Origin: Bradyrhizobium iriomotense
GTDB lineage: Bacteria > Pseudomonadota > Alphaproteobacteria > Rhizobiales > Xanthobacteraceae
Length of the DNA: 64,000 nt
Assembly: GCF_018129405.1 (NCBI RefSeq)
Contig: NZ_JAFCLP010000002.1
Location: forward strand, 186,001-250,000
Reading direction: 5' to 3'
In this document: in pieces, positions 45,222-54,141 of the stretch
Position numbering within the stretch: the stretch's first letter is position 1
Layout of the letters: each line of letters begins with the position of its first letter
Translations under genes and position numbers: made by a program
The notes under the pieces: model-generated
Seen by the model: only the letters and a program-made list of their open reading frames with translations
Database searches by the model: none
Told to the model about the DNA's origin: nothing

Positions 45222-47285
45222 ATGGTATCAACGTATTTCAGCTACAACTACATTTCGCACCATCTCAAGCAGTCCCTGACGCGGGTCGAACAGCAGACCG
45301 ACGTCGCGCGAGAGGCCGCCTATTACAAGGCCAACATCGGCAAGGTGAAGACCGTCGACGATCTCATGAAGGACTATCGCCTCTATCACTATGCGATGAA
45401 GGCGTATGGCCTGGAAGACATGGCATATGCCAAGGCTTTCATGAAAAAGGTGCTGGAGAGTGACCTCTCCGACCAAAACAGCTTCGTCAACAAGCTGGTC
45501 GACAAGCGTTACCGGGAGTTTGCCGAGGCATTCTCCTTCACGAGCGGTATAAAGCCCGTTGCGCAATCGGAGGATCAGATCGACGAGATGATCGGCCTGT
45601 ACACGGCAACCAAGAAGAGCCAGGTCGACGCGCTTGCCGACGATACGAAATACTACAGCGCCCATATCGGCAGCATCAGCAATGCTGACCAGCTCCTGAA
45701 CGACGATCGTCTGCGCAACTACGTCTACTCGGCATTCGGGATCGATCAGAGCAAGTGGCCGCGCGACACGATCAGTCAGGTCCTGCGCAGCGATCCGTCC
45801 GATCCGAACAGCTACGTCAACACCACCTTCGCGTCTCAGTTGACCGGCCTCAACACCCAACTCGCTCAAGCCAAATCGGACGTGAGCGCCACCAACACGA
45901 AGATCGCCGACTACACCGCCCAGCTCTCGCAACCGGGCGCGGACGTGGCCCAGTTGAACGTCCAGATCCTGGTCGAAAAATATCACATGGAGTCGTACAC
46001 GAAGAGCATATCCAGCCTCAACGACCAGATCGCGACGATTGGCAATTTCGTAGACCTGGCCGGCGCATTCGAGTTTTCGCCTGACGGGTCGCTGCCGTCG
46101 GGCGTGTCCGCGCAGACCGCCGCGAACGTCACGCTCACGACAAAACGGTTCGACGACAGCAAGTCCGCCGTCTATGCGGCGGCAAGTCCGCTGAGTGAGG
46201 CCTTCGCAACCGTTCAATTCAGAAACGCCATCGGCAAGATCGATTCAGTCCAGGCGTTCGTGTCGACTCCGGCCGTGTATGATTTTGCGCTGGGCGCCGT
46301 CGGGCTCGATCCCGCAGTGGTCTCGCAGGACACCATCAAGGCGGTCCTAGAAAGCGACCTCAGCGATCCCAAGAGCTACGTCTATACGCTCAAGGACAAT
46401 CGATACGTCGAGCTCGCACGCGCCTTCAACTTCGACGCAAAAGGCAATCTGACGACCCCCCTGGTGGCTCAGGACCCGGCAAAAGTCCTCGATATCTCGA
46501 AGAACTACGTCATTGCAGTGCTGAAACAGGCCAGCCCCGAGCAGCAGAAAGCAGTCCGGGAACAGGCCCAGAAAGACGCGACGTCCTATCAGGAAGCCAT
46601 CGCAGGCATCGACAGCGTTTCCGAGCTGCTTGCGAACCGGAAGATGGTCGATTTCATTCTCGTCGCCAAGGGCCTGGATCCCAAGAAGGTCAGCACCGAC
46701 TATCTCAAGAAGATCTTCGCCTCCGACCTGAACAATCCAAAGAGCTTCGCGAACACCGAGAGCGATCATCGCTTTGCCGAAATCGCGGCGTCGTTCAATT
46801 TCGACAGCAAGGGCAATGTCGCGCGCCTTGCGATGGTTGGCCCTCAGAAGCAAGTCCAGTTGCGGGAAACACAGGCGAACTATCTCCAGCAAAGCCTCGA
46901 GCAGCAGCAGGGCGATACGAATCCCGGCGTGCGCCTGGCGCTCTATTTCCAGCGCAAGGCGGGGGAGATCACGTCCGCATACGACATCCTTGCCGACAAG
47001 GCGCTTTCGGAGGTGTTCAGGACCACCTTCAACCTGCCTGACTCGATGGCATCGATGCCGATCGATCAGCAGGCCAAGTTCGTGGACAAATTCATGAAGA
47101 TCAAAGATCTCTCCGATCCCGCGAAGGTCGAAAAGCTGTTGGGCCGTTTCTCCGCCATGTATGACGTCAAAAACAGCCAGAGCATCGGTCAGGGACAATC
47201 CCCCTTGCTCAACCTCTTCCAAGGGGCGAGCTCAGGGATCAGTGAATCCACGTTTCTGGCCATTGCCAAGCTACGTACTCATTGA
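45222..47285 (+). CDS. DUF1217 repeat protein, flagellum-linked family
   Basis: A 687-residue protein made of at least four copies of a DUF1217 unit of about 110-160 residues. Each shows the pattern YYxANIGxVxTVDDLMKDxR, an AxKAYGL-type helix, then VLESDLSDxxSFVNKLxDxR ending in AxAFxF. Examples start at about residues 25, 140, 310 and 445; a last divergent copy (DILADKALSEVFRTTFNLPD) sits near 600. A coiled-coil-like insert (about 215-265) separates two copies. Family members are often encoded in rhizobial flagellar loci, but no flagellar gene is nearby. No signal peptide. Confidence 0.78.
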   Translation: MVSTYFSYNYISHHLKQSLTRVEQQTDVAREAAYYKANIGKVKTVDDLMKDYRLYHYAMKAYGLEDMAYAKAFMKKVLESDLSDQNSFVNKLVDKRYREFAEAFSFTSGIKPVAQSEDQIDEMIGLYTATKKSQVDALADDTKYYSAHIGSISNADQLLNDDRLRNYVYSAFGIDQSKWPRDTISQVLRSDPSDPNSYVNTTFASQLTGLNTQLAQAKSDVSATNTKIADYTAQLSQPGADVAQLNVQILVEKYHMESYTKSISSLNDQIATIGNFVDLAGAFEFSPDGSLPSGVSAQTAANVTLTTKRFDDSKSAVYAAASPLSEAFATVQFRNAIGKIDSVQAFVSTPAVYDFALGAVGLDPAVVSQDTIKAVLESDLSDPKSYVYTLKDNRYVELARAFNFDAKGNLTTPLVAQDPAKVLDISKNYVIAVLKQASPEQQKAVREQAQKDATSYQEAIAGIDSVSELLANRKMVDFILVAKGLDPKKVSTDYLKKIFASDLNNPKSFANTESDHRFAEIAASFNFDSKGNVARLAMVGPQKQVQLRETQANYLQQSLEQQQGDTNPGVRLALYFQRKAGEITSAYDILADKALSEVFRTTFNLPDSMASMPIDQQAKFVDKFMKIKDLSDPAKVEKLLGRFSAMYDVKNSQSIGQGQSPLLNLFQGASSGISESTFLAIAKLRTH

Positions 47286-47301
47286 TGATCGCTCGCCGAT
47301 A

Positions 47302-48165
47302 TTAGCTCAACACCTCAAGCACCAACTCCATGGTCATCAGCACGGGATTGTCGCCACGGATCAGACGCCCCTCCGCAATGCCGCCGGTGTAATCGATCAG
47401 GGCAACGTCGAGCGCTGCCTCGAGTGCACCCGAAGAGCCCGGCGCGATCGTCCCCGCGGTCACCGCAAGCTCCGTTGCGAACGGCTCGGTCACGCCACCA
47501 TGGGTGAAGCGCGCGCCGATGGTCGAGCCGACGCCGCCGCGAATCTTCGCGCGCGCAATGCCGTGCGCGCGGCAAAAGTCTTCGAGGCAGGAGGCAAAAT
47601 CCTGATTGGGGCGCAGCCGCAGCGCGAAGGCGCGGCTGGTCGTGCGCGCGCCGGTGCCCGCGGCCGCGACCGGTCCGAACAGCCTAAAATTGGTCTCGGG
47701 ATCTGGCTCGGCTGTGAACATCGCGCCATCGATACCGAACGCCTCGACCTCGAACGGTTCGGCGACGATGGTCTCGTCCGGCAGCATGTGGCCACCGCTG
47801 GCCTTGCCGTCGGCCTCGGTCCAGAGCCCATGGCAATGAAAGAACGGCGCGCCTGCGCGCGTGCCGAGCGTCATGCTGCCGAGCTTCGTGCGCGTCACAC
47901 CGGCCGGCCGATAGGTATCGCTGTAGAACGCGGCATTCTCGCCGGTCTTCGACAGCGCCGGCATGACATAGCCGAACGGCCCGAGCGCGCCGCGGTGAAA
48001 ATTCAGCACGCCGCCGGCAAATCCCTCCGCCGCAAAGCCGCGCTGTGCAGCCTCCAGCAGCGGCACGCCTGCCTGAAGCGTGAAGGAGAAGGTACGCCCG
48101 CTCGCCTCCACCCATTGAATGCGTTCCGCGATCGGCGCTCCAGGCTGCTTGATACTCCGCATCAC
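47302..48165 (-). CDS. Tandem PPC-domain (DUF296-like) protein
   Basis: A 287-residue protein made of two copies of a PPC/DUF296-like domain. The N-terminal copy contains FHCHGLWTEADGKASGGHML then PDETIVAEPFEVEA (HxHG then GGH motif), and a C-terminal half beginning near 165 repeats the layout (IRGGVGSTIGARFTHGGVTE). The single domain is found in bacterial DNA-binding and enzyme-like proteins. The start at 48165 (MMRS) or 48162. It lies just downstream of an acyl-CoA ligase gene, six bases apart on the same strand, so a shared catabolic operon is likely. Confidence 0.7.
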   Translation of the reverse strand: MMRSIKQPGAPIAERIQWVEASGRTFSFTLQAGVPLLEAAQRGFAAEGFAGGVLNFHRGALGPFGYVMPALSKTGENAAFYSDTYRPAGVTRTKLGSMTLGTRAGAPFFHCHGLWTEADGKASGGHMLPDETIVAEPFEVEAFGIDGAMFTAEPDPETNFRLFGPVAAAGTGARTTSRAFALRLRPNQDFASCLEDFCRAHGIARAKIRGGVGSTIGARFTHGGVTEPFATELAVTAGTIAPGSSGALEAALDVALIDYTGGIAEGRLIRGDNPVLMTMELVLEVLS

Positions 48166-48171
48166 CTAATC

Positions 48172-49779
48172 TCAGCCCACCTTCGTCTTGTCGAGGTCGA
48201 GCAGCCCGCGCGCCTCGAGCTCGTCGCGCACCATCCGCTTCGGCACCTTGCCATAGCCGGATTTCGGCAAGGCCTCCCAGAAGAAGAAGCGCTTCGGCAT
48301 CTTGTAGCGCGGCACCTTCGGCGCGAGGAACGCCGCCATCTCGGCCTCGCTCACCGCCTTCGCGCCCTCGCGCGCAACGCAGACGGCGACGCCGACCTCG
48401 CCCCAGGTCGCGTCGGGCACGCCGAGCACGGCCACTTCGCCGACTGCGGGATGCGTCAAGATCTTCTCCTCGATCTCGCGCGGATAGATGTTGGAGCCGC
48501 CGGAGATGTACATGTCGGAGGCGCGGCCGGTGATGTAGACAAACCCCTCCTCGTCCATATGGCCGAGATCGCCGGTGCGGAACCAGCCGTTGCGGAACGC
48601 CTGGGCATTGGCTTCGGGGTTGTCGTAGTAGCCGGCGAACACCGCAGGTCCGATCACGCAGATCTCGCCGCTCTGGTTCGCCTTGAGCTCGCGGCCCTCG
48701 TCATCCTGGATCGAGACCTGCATGCCGGTGCGTTCGAAGCCGCAGGTGCCGATCTTCGCATGCGGGCCGTCCTCGGGATCGTGCAACGCCGCCGGCAGCA
48801 CGGTGATATTGCCGGTGACCTCGCCCAAGCCGAAATACTGCACGATCACGTTGCCGAGCTTGTTCAGCGCCGCCTTCTGATCCTCGCGATACATCGGCGC
48901 GCCGGCATAGATCACCTGTCGCAGCGAGGAATGATCGTATTTGTCGACGGCGGGATGCTCGACCATCATCTTCAGGATCGTCGGCACCGTGAAGAGATTG
49001 CTGACGCGGTGTGCCTCGATCAGGCGGAACGCCTCGTTGATGTCGAATTTCTCCGTCGGCAACAGCACGGTACGCACGCCGCGCGCGGTCTGCACCAGCT
49101 GGTGCACGCCGGCTCCGTGCGACAGCGGCGCCACCACCAGCGAGGCATCGGCTTCGGTCACGCCGGGGGTGAGATCGGCGAGATGGTTGGTTATGACAAA
49201 TCCCATCTGGCCGTGGGTCAGCACGGCCGCCTTGGATCGCCCGGTCGTGCCGGAGGTGAAGAAGAACCAGCAGGGATCGTCATATTCGACGTCGACATTG
49301 GCGACGTCAGCGCCGGCCTGCGCGGCGATGGCATCGGCCACCGAGCGCTCACCGAACGCGGCCTTGCCGTCGAGGCTCCAGGTGAATTGCAGCGCACCGC
49401 CCTTCACCGCCGCCGCATGCTCGGGAAAATCGACATGGCACAGAAACGCCTTCGCGCCCGAGGCCTCAGCGAGATAGGTGACCTCATCGGGCATCAGGCG
49501 GAAGTTGGTGGGTACCCACACCGCACCGAGCCGGAACGCGGCGAACATCGAGAAGAACATCTCGTCGCCGTTCTTGGAGTGGACGAGGATGCGGTCGCCC
49601 TTGGTGATGCCGCGCGCGGCGAGCGCAGCCGCCAGCGCCGAGACCTGCGCGTCGATCTCGCGCCAGGTCCAGGACTTATCGCCCCAGACGAAACCGGGAC
49701 GCGTCCCGTGCCGCCGCGCATTCTGGGTCAGCATGTAGGCGAGATTCATGACGCGGCGGGACATGCGCAAAGGCTGCAT
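48172..49779 (-). CDS. Acyl-CoA synthetase (AMP-forming)
   Basis: A 535-residue ANL-family ligase. Phosphate loop FFTSGTTGRSKAAVLTHGQM near residue 180; the A5-type ITVLPAALHDPEDG region; YITGRASDMYISGGSNIYPR; and the C-terminal lysine motif PKSGYGKVPKRMVR. It joins CoA to a carboxylic acid. The substrate (fatty, aryl or phenolic acid) cannot be told. The start at MQPLRMSRR (49779) is preceded by GAGGAAG. It is followed by the PPC-domain gene. Confidence 0.87.
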   Translation of the reverse strand: MQPLRMSRRVMNLAYMLTQNARRHGTRPGFVWGDKSWTWREIDAQVSALAAALAARGITKGDRILVHSKNGDEMFFSMFAAFRLGAVWVPTNFRLMPDEVTYLAEASGAKAFLCHVDFPEHAAAVKGGALQFTWSLDGKAAFGERSVADAIAAQAGADVANVDVEYDDPCWFFFTSGTTGRSKAAVLTHGQMGFVITNHLADLTPGVTEADASLVVAPLSHGAGVHQLVQTARGVRTVLLPTEKFDINEAFRLIEAHRVSNLFTVPTILKMMVEHPAVDKYDHSSLRQVIYAGAPMYREDQKAALNKLGNVIVQYFGLGEVTGNITVLPAALHDPEDGPHAKIGTCGFERTGMQVSIQDDEGRELKANQSGEICVIGPAVFAGYYDNPEANAQAFRNGWFRTGDLGHMDEEGFVYITGRASDMYISGGSNIYPREIEEKILTHPAVGEVAVLGVPDATWGEVGVAVCVAREGAKAVSEAEMAAFLAPKVPRYKMPKRFFFWEALPKSGYGKVPKRMVRDELEARGLLDLDKTKVG

Positions 49780-49884
49780 CGGGCTTCCTCTTCGAGCGCG
49801 GACGGCGCGCACGCCGCCCGCTCATTGCAGCCCATTTATCGCCATCGCCGGCGCCCCCGCAAGGCCGCCCGCCGCACACCTGCC

Positions 49885-50382
49885 TTACGGTTGCCTAAAC
49901 GCAAACGGGGTTGCCGTGATCGCCTTCTCCTTGGAGCAGGCCTGCGCGCCAAAACCGCCGCAATAGCTGCCATGCAGATCGAACCGGATAACGCGCGCGG
50001 CGCCGCGCTTCATCGGCGGCGCCAGGATCCTGTAGCTGCGGACGTAGCCGTCGAACACCGGACGCACGCTGCCATCCGGCAGCGTGACCAGGATGTTCAT
50101 GACGCAGCCGCCGGTTCCGCAATAGGTGGTCTCGCGGTCGCCGCATTTGGTGTCGCGGAAATCGACGATGTAATCGTCGCGGCCGTCGCCGGTCAGGTCG
50201 ACCTTGTGCACCGTGTCCGGCGCAAAGGTCACCGCCCCTCCGTCCTGGCTCTCGCATTCCTCATTGGCGTAACGCAGAGCCTTCTGCACGCCGGGCGGAT
50301 AGTCGGCCGGATTGAACGGCTTTGCGTCGTCGGCGCGCGCAGCCGTGGCAAGGAGGGTCAGAAGGAGCATCAGATATCGCAT
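49885..50382 (-). CDS. Secreted protein with FG-GAP-like segment, hypothetical
   Basis: A 165-residue product with signal peptide MRYLMLLLTLLATAARA. VHKVDLTGDGRDDYIVDFRD looks like a calcium-binding FG-GAP-like motif (DLTGDGRDD), as found in integrin-like repeats. Six cysteines in the mature part (ECES, TKCGD, TYCGTGGC, SYCGG, ACSKE) suggest three disulphides. Secreted, likely calcium-binding; family not recognised. Divergent from the lipoprotein gene at 50477. Confidence 0.68.
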   Translation of the reverse strand: MRYLMLLLTLLATAARADDAKPFNPADYPPGVQKALRYANEECESQDGGAVTFAPDTVHKVDLTGDGRDDYIVDFRDTKCGDRETTYCGTGGCVMNILVTLPDGSVRPVFDGYVRSYRILAPPMKRGAARVIRFDLHGSYCGGFGAQACSKEKAITATPFAFRQP

Positions 50383-50476
50383 TCGCGTTGGTCGTGCGCA
50401 GGTCCGCGATCGTTCAGGGAATTTTAAACATGATCGGCGCAACCTCGCTCAGTTCTCGCGTACAGAGTGCCGCATC

Positions 50477-50845
50477 ATGGTCAAAGCGCCCGCCCTCCTC
50501 CTGTTGTCGCTGGCGCTCGCCGGATGTGCCATTGGCCCGCAGGCGCATTTGCCCTCCGATCCCGCCTTCAAGCCTGCACGCTATGCCTGGGATGGCGCCG
50601 GCGAGGATCCCAATCATCCGCGCGCTGCCGCCGGATCATCGCGAACGACGCGTACAGCCACCACATCCGAGCACACCAGGTCGCAAGCCGGACTGCAGCC
50701 CTATTCGAAGGAATGGTGGCAGGCACGGGACAGCATCGAGGCCGAACAGGACGCCGGGGTCAACCGCTCCCTCGTCATTTGCCAGGGCTGCCTCCGCCCG
50801 CAGCCGCAGGCGGAAGATTCCAGGCTCGCCAAAGCGAGCGATTGA
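50477..50845 (+). CDS. Small lipoprotein, hypothetical
   Basis: A 122-residue product: MVKAPALLLLSLALAGCAIG carries a lipoprotein signal peptide with lipobox LAGC. The mature part is hydrophilic with two later cysteines (VICQGCLRPQ). It is likely anchored to the outer membrane. No known family. Starts about 95 bases from the divergent secreted-protein gene. Confidence 0.68.
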   Translation: MVKAPALLLLSLALAGCAIGPQAHLPSDPAFKPARYAWDGAGEDPNHPRAAAGSSRTTRTATTSEHTRSQAGLQPYSKEWWQARDSIEAEQDAGVNRSLVICQGCLRPQPQAEDSRLAKASD

Positions 50846-50927
50846 ACCGAACGGCCTTCCCATCGGTCTACAGAGATGCGCGCCGGCTCCGACCTGCCGT
50901 CATGCGCCATCATCTCAGGGACATCTC

Positions 50928-51443
50928 ATGCTCACCCGCCGCTCCTTCGTCGCCGCCGCTCTGCTCGCGGGCATCTCCCCTGCATTCGCCGAGACCCCTG
51001 TCCCCGCCGATCCCGTCGCTATTCTGACTGCGATCTACACCCGCGCCGGCAAGGGCAAGGGCGATGGCGGCGGCGGCTTCGTCATCGAGAACAAGGCGGC
51101 CAAGGCAAAATACCTCTCCAAGGCGCTGGTTGCGCTGTGGGCCAAGGCGGATGCGCATACGCCGAAGGGCGATGTCGGGCCGGTCGATTTCGATCCGGTC
51201 ACCAATTCGCAGGAGCCGGACGTGAGGTCGTTCAAGGTGGACACCGAGAAGACGGAGGCGGACAAGGCGACCGTCGCGGTGACCATCACCGGTCACCGTA
51301 ACGACCGGAAACCCAGTGATCTGATCGTGCGTTACGACTTCGTGCGCGAGGCAGGTAGCTGGCGGATCGACGACATCAGGGGCGCCTCCGACGGCGAAGC
51401 CTGGTCGATCCGCAAGATGCTGACGGACTCGCTGAAGAGCTGA
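50928..51443 (+). CDS. Secreted DUF3828-like protein
   Basis: A 171-residue product with a twin-Arg-like beginning (MLTRRSFVAAALLAGISPAFA), suggesting Tat or Sec export. The mature part is a DUF3828-type fold: DPVAILTAIYTRAG, FDPVTNSQEPDVRSFKVD, and VRYDFVREAGSWRIDDIRG with a final helix. Such proteins resemble NTF2-like cones. Function unknown. Followed 11 bases later by a GNAT gene on the same strand. Confidence 0.75.
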   Translation: MLTRRSFVAAALLAGISPAFAETPVPADPVAILTAIYTRAGKGKGDGGGGFVIENKAAKAKYLSKALVALWAKADAHTPKGDVGPVDFDPVTNSQEPDVRSFKVDTEKTEADKATVAVTITGHRNDRKPSDLIVRYDFVREAGSWRIDDIRGASDGEAWSIRKMLTDSLKS

Positions 51444-51454
51444 CCGGAGACGAC

Positions 51455-51730
51455 ATGAGCAACGTCATCGACAACAAGGCCCACCACCGCTTCGAACTCG
51501 AGGTCGAAGGCCACCTTGCGACCGAGCATTACAGGCTCGACGGCGATGTCATCACCTTCGAGCATACCGAGGTGCCGAAGGAGCTCGGCGGCAAGGGCGT
51601 CGGCTCGAAGCTGGTGCAAGGCGCGCTCGACCAGGTCCGTGCCGCCGGATTGAAGCTGATCCCGCAATGCCCGTTCGTGAAGGCGTGGATCGACAAGCAC
51701 CCGGACTATCAGGATCTTGTGGAGCAATGA
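51455..51730 (+). CDS. GNAT-like acetyltransferase (YjdJ-type), copy 1
   Basis: A 91-residue compact N-acetyltransferase: HHRFELEVEGHLATEHYRLD, then the acetyl-CoA-binding motif VPKELGGKGVGSKLVQGALD, and LIPQCPFVKAWIDKHPDYQD at the end. The small size and Cys of PQCPFV match the YjdJ/NATD1 group. The acceptor is unknown. A homologue lies at 53414, so this region has two paralogues of one family within 2 kb. Confidence 0.85.
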   Translation: MSNVIDNKAHHRFELEVEGHLATEHYRLDGDVITFEHTEVPKELGGKGVGSKLVQGALDQVRAAGLKLIPQCPFVKAWIDKHPDYQDLVEQ

Positions 51731-51776
51731 GCGCATGGCCCGCCCGTAGCTGGGCGGGCCTGCCGAAATCTACGGT

Positions 51777-52175
51777 CTATCGCCCGTGCTTGAGCAGGTC
51801 CTGGTCGTCCAGGTCCCAGTCCTGCCACAGCAGCAGCACGCCGAGGAGTACCACCCCCGCGCCGAGGCTCGTGTGGTAGATGCGCAGGAACCCTTCACCG
51901 GAATAGCCGAGGACGTAGGGGGAGGCGATGAGCCACAATCCGATCAGGATCGTCGCCACTTCCTGCCAGCGCTGCAGCGCGACATATTCGAGCTGGCTGA
52001 TGCCAAACACGACCAGGCCGACTGCGACCGCATTCAGGATGACCGTCGGGTCTCCGACGATCCCGGGCTGATCCTGAATGGGAAACCATGGCGAGACGAC
52101 AATCAGTGCGCCCAGCAGCATCCCGGACCAATCTTCCCACGTGCGATGAGTATTCAAGAAACCAAAGTCCGACAT
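51777..52175 (-). CDS. SPW-repeat membrane protein
   Basis: A 132-residue protein with two SPW-repeat units. Each has a hydrophobic helix and an SPWxxG/ASP motif (GALIVVSPWFPIQDQPGIVG; LIGLWLIASPYVLGYSGEGF), followed by a second helix (LNAVAVGLVVFGISQLE; LGAGVVLLGVLLLWQDW). Four transmembrane helices in all. Function unknown; often small inner-membrane proteins. The start at MSDFGFLN (52175) is preferred, following GAGGG upstream. Confidence 0.82.
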   Translation of the reverse strand: MSDFGFLNTHRTWEDWSGMLLGALIVVSPWFPIQDQPGIVGDPTVILNAVAVGLVVFGISQLEYVALQRWQEVATILIGLWLIASPYVLGYSGEGFLRIYHTSLGAGVVLLGVLLLWQDWDLDDQDLLKHGR

Positions 52176-52374
52176 CGTACCCTCCTCTGACAGAGGCACA
52201 CGTCGGCGGCTGGCGATCACGACTTCCGAATGTCTGGCGACCCTGCCTGCCGCATTCGGACGTATGTCCTGCAAAGGACGTGGGAACCGCGGGCAGCCGC
52301 GCAAGAGCAGGCATCAGGATTATTTCGATGGAATCCGCGATGCACGCCGGTCATTGCCCCATACCGCACCGCAG

Positions 52375-53310
52375 CTACAGAGCGCCGAGCTTTTGCAGCG
52401 CATCGCGCGCGGTCGCCAGACCCGGCTCCAATTCCAGCGCCTTCCTAAGATCGGCGATCGCACCCTGCTTGTCGCCGAGCCGCAGGCGGGCCTGGCCGCG
52501 ATTGTTCCACGAGAAGACGTCCGAGGGGTCGTATTGCAGCGCCTTGTCGTAGTCGGCCGCGCCGCCCTTGTTGTCGCCCTGGTAGAGCCGGATCATGCCG
52601 CGATTGCGCCAGCCGCGCGCATCGGTCGGCGCAATGCGGATCGCTTCGCCATAGTCGGCGGCGGCACGATCGAGCTGCTCGCTGTCGCGATAAACGTTGC
52701 CGCGGTCGATGTAGGCGATCAGGTCCGGGGCAAGCTTGATCCGCGTGCTGAAGTCGGCGAGCGCATGCGCCGTATCGTGCTTGCGCGCGTAGACGTAGCC
52801 GCGATTGGCGTAAGCGCGGGCATAGTTCGGATTGCGCTTGATCGCCGCGTCGAAATCGGCGATGGCGCCGTCGAGATCCCCCTTGTTGTAACGGGAGTCG
52901 CCGCGATTGTTGTAGGCGAGCGCCAGCGAGGGATCGAGCTTAATGGCCTGGTCGTAATCGGCGATGGCGCGATCATAATCGCGCTTGAAGTTATAGACGC
53001 GACCGCGATTGTTGTAGGCGCAGGCATAATCAGGATCGAGCCTGACCGCTTCGTCGAGATCGGACAGCGCTGCATCGAGCTCGCGCTTCTCGGTGAGGCC
53101 ATGCCCGCGGCTGCAATAGGCACCGGCGAGCCTGCGGCCAGTCTCGCTCTTGGTGTCAATCACTGTCGAGCAGGCCGTCACCCGCTCATCCGGCGTGCTG
53201 GTCAGCGCAAAGCAGGCATCCCAAGCGGGACCGCCTTCGGCTGCGGCTGGGACCGGCGTTGCCGAAGCGAGCACGGCAAGCAAGGCCATTAGACTGAGCT
53301 CGACACGCAT
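52375..53310 (-). CDS. Secreted tetratricopeptide-repeat protein
   Basis: A 311-residue product with a signal peptide (LLAVLASATPVPAAAEG). Seven or so TPR units follow, each of about 34 residues with the pattern AxxYxNRGxxYxxKxxxDxAIADxxxAIxLxPxYAxAY, for example YDRAIADYDQAIKLDPSLAL and LDGAIADFDAAIKRNPNYAR. TPR arrays bind partner proteins; a periplasmic scaffold role is likely but unspecific. Two cysteines near the N-terminus (ACFALT, ACSTVI) may pair. Confidence 0.88.
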   Translation of the reverse strand: MRVELSLMALLAVLASATPVPAAAEGGPAWDACFALTSTPDERVTACSTVIDTKSETGRRLAGAYCSRGHGLTEKRELDAALSDLDEAVRLDPDYACAYNNRGRVYNFKRDYDRAIADYDQAIKLDPSLALAYNNRGDSRYNKGDLDGAIADFDAAIKRNPNYARAYANRGYVYARKHDTAHALADFSTRIKLAPDLIAYIDRGNVYRDSEQLDRAAADYGEAIRIAPTDARGWRNRGMIRLYQGDNKGGAADYDKALQYDPSDVFSWNNRGQARLRLGDKQGAIADLRKALELEPGLATARDALQKLGAL

Positions 53311-53413
53311 TTTGCAGATATCTCCCCTGCGGCAACCTCCCTTGGTCGCGCCTTGGCAAGGCCGGGTTCAGGCGCCTAGATCAGCGGCAGACAACGCTTC
53401 GGAAGGATTTCGC

Positions 53414-53689
53414 ATGGCGGCATCGGTACGCGACAACAAGGACAAGAGCCGCTTCGAGCTCGATGTCGGCAGCGACATCGCCTTCGCCAATTACCGGCTG
53501 ACGCCGTCGGCGGTGATCATCACCCACACCGAGACGCCGCGCGCGCTTCGCGGCCGCGGCATCGCCTCCGAGCTGGTCAAAGGTGCGCTCGATCTGATCC
53601 GCCGCGACGGCAGGAAGGTGATCGCCGGCTGCGGCTTCGTCGTCGACTATCTCGACAAGCATCCGGAGGATGCGGACCTCGTCGCTTGA
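53414..53689 (+). CDS. GNAT-like acetyltransferase (YjdJ-type), copy 2
   Basis: A 91-residue paralogue of the protein at 51455: SRFELDVGSDIAFANYRLTP, then TPRALRGRGIASELVKGALD with the acetyl-CoA P-loop, ending VIAGCGFVVDYLDKHPEDAD. Same length and pattern, including the Cys in AGCGFV. The role is unknown. A convergent terminator follows. Confidence 0.85.
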   Translation: MAASVRDNKDKSRFELDVGSDIAFANYRLTPSAVIITHTETPRALRGRGIASELVKGALDLIRRDGRKVIAGCGFVVDYLDKHPEDADLVA

Positions 53690-53695
53690 ACGCAA

Positions 53696-53721
53696 AAGGG
53701 CCCGCGCAATCGCGGGCCCTT
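53696..53721 (-). terminator. Intrinsic terminator, reverse strand
   Basis: Eleven-base stem (AAGGGCCCGCG / CGCGGGCCCTT), loop of four, with TTTT on the reverse strand. Between convergent genes; it ends the DUF3597 transcript and may serve the GNAT gene too. Confidence 0.82.
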
Positions 53722-53739
53722 CGACGACCGAGGGATCGG

Positions 53740-54141
53740 TCAGTGCTTGATCTCAGGCGGCAGCTTGCCGCCATTGGCGGCGAGCTTGGACATCACCTGC
53801 TTGTGCAGCCAGACGTTCATGCTGGCGGAGTCGTTCATGTCGCCGCTATAGCCGAGCTCCTTGGCGAGATCCTTGCGCGCGGCTAGGCTGGAATCGATGT
53901 CGAGCGCCTTCATGAGGTCGACGATCGAGGTGCGCCATTCCAGCTTCTCGCCCTTGTGCGCGGCGACCGCCTTGTCGACGATGGCGGCGACATCGACGGC
54001 CGCCATGGGCGCTGATGCCGGCGCTGATGCGCCCGGCGCGGTCCCTGCGGGGGCACTGCCCGGCGCTGCGCCACCGGCGGGCGCGGCGGAAGCCGGCTGG
54101 CTGCCGAAGATCGCGCTCATGATTTTCCCGAAAATGCTCAT
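53740..54141 (-). CDS. DUF3597 protein
   Basis: A 133-residue protein: MSIFGKIMSAIFG start, an Ala/Pro/Gly-rich linker of about 30 residues, then the DUF3597 helical domain (VDVAAIVDKAVAAHKGEKLE then WRTSIVDLMKALDIDSSLAA, RKDLAKELGYSGD, SMNVWLHKQVMSKLAANGGK). The family is small and of unknown function, common in alpha- and betaproteobacteria. The start (54141) is standard. Confidence 0.88.
   Translation of the reverse strand: MSIFGKIMSAIFGSQPASAAPAGGAAPGSAPAGTAPGASAPASAPMAAVDVAAIVDKAVAAHKGEKLEWRTSIVDLMKALDIDSSLAARKDLAKELGYSGDMNDSASMNVWLHKQVMSKLAANGGKLPPEIKH

Noticed and set aside
47161-50427. Very long forward frame of 1088 codons
   Set aside because: Antisense to the PPC-domain and acyl-CoA ligase genes, which have clear motifs; high Arg/His/Ala content is typical of a mirror frame in GC-rich DNA.
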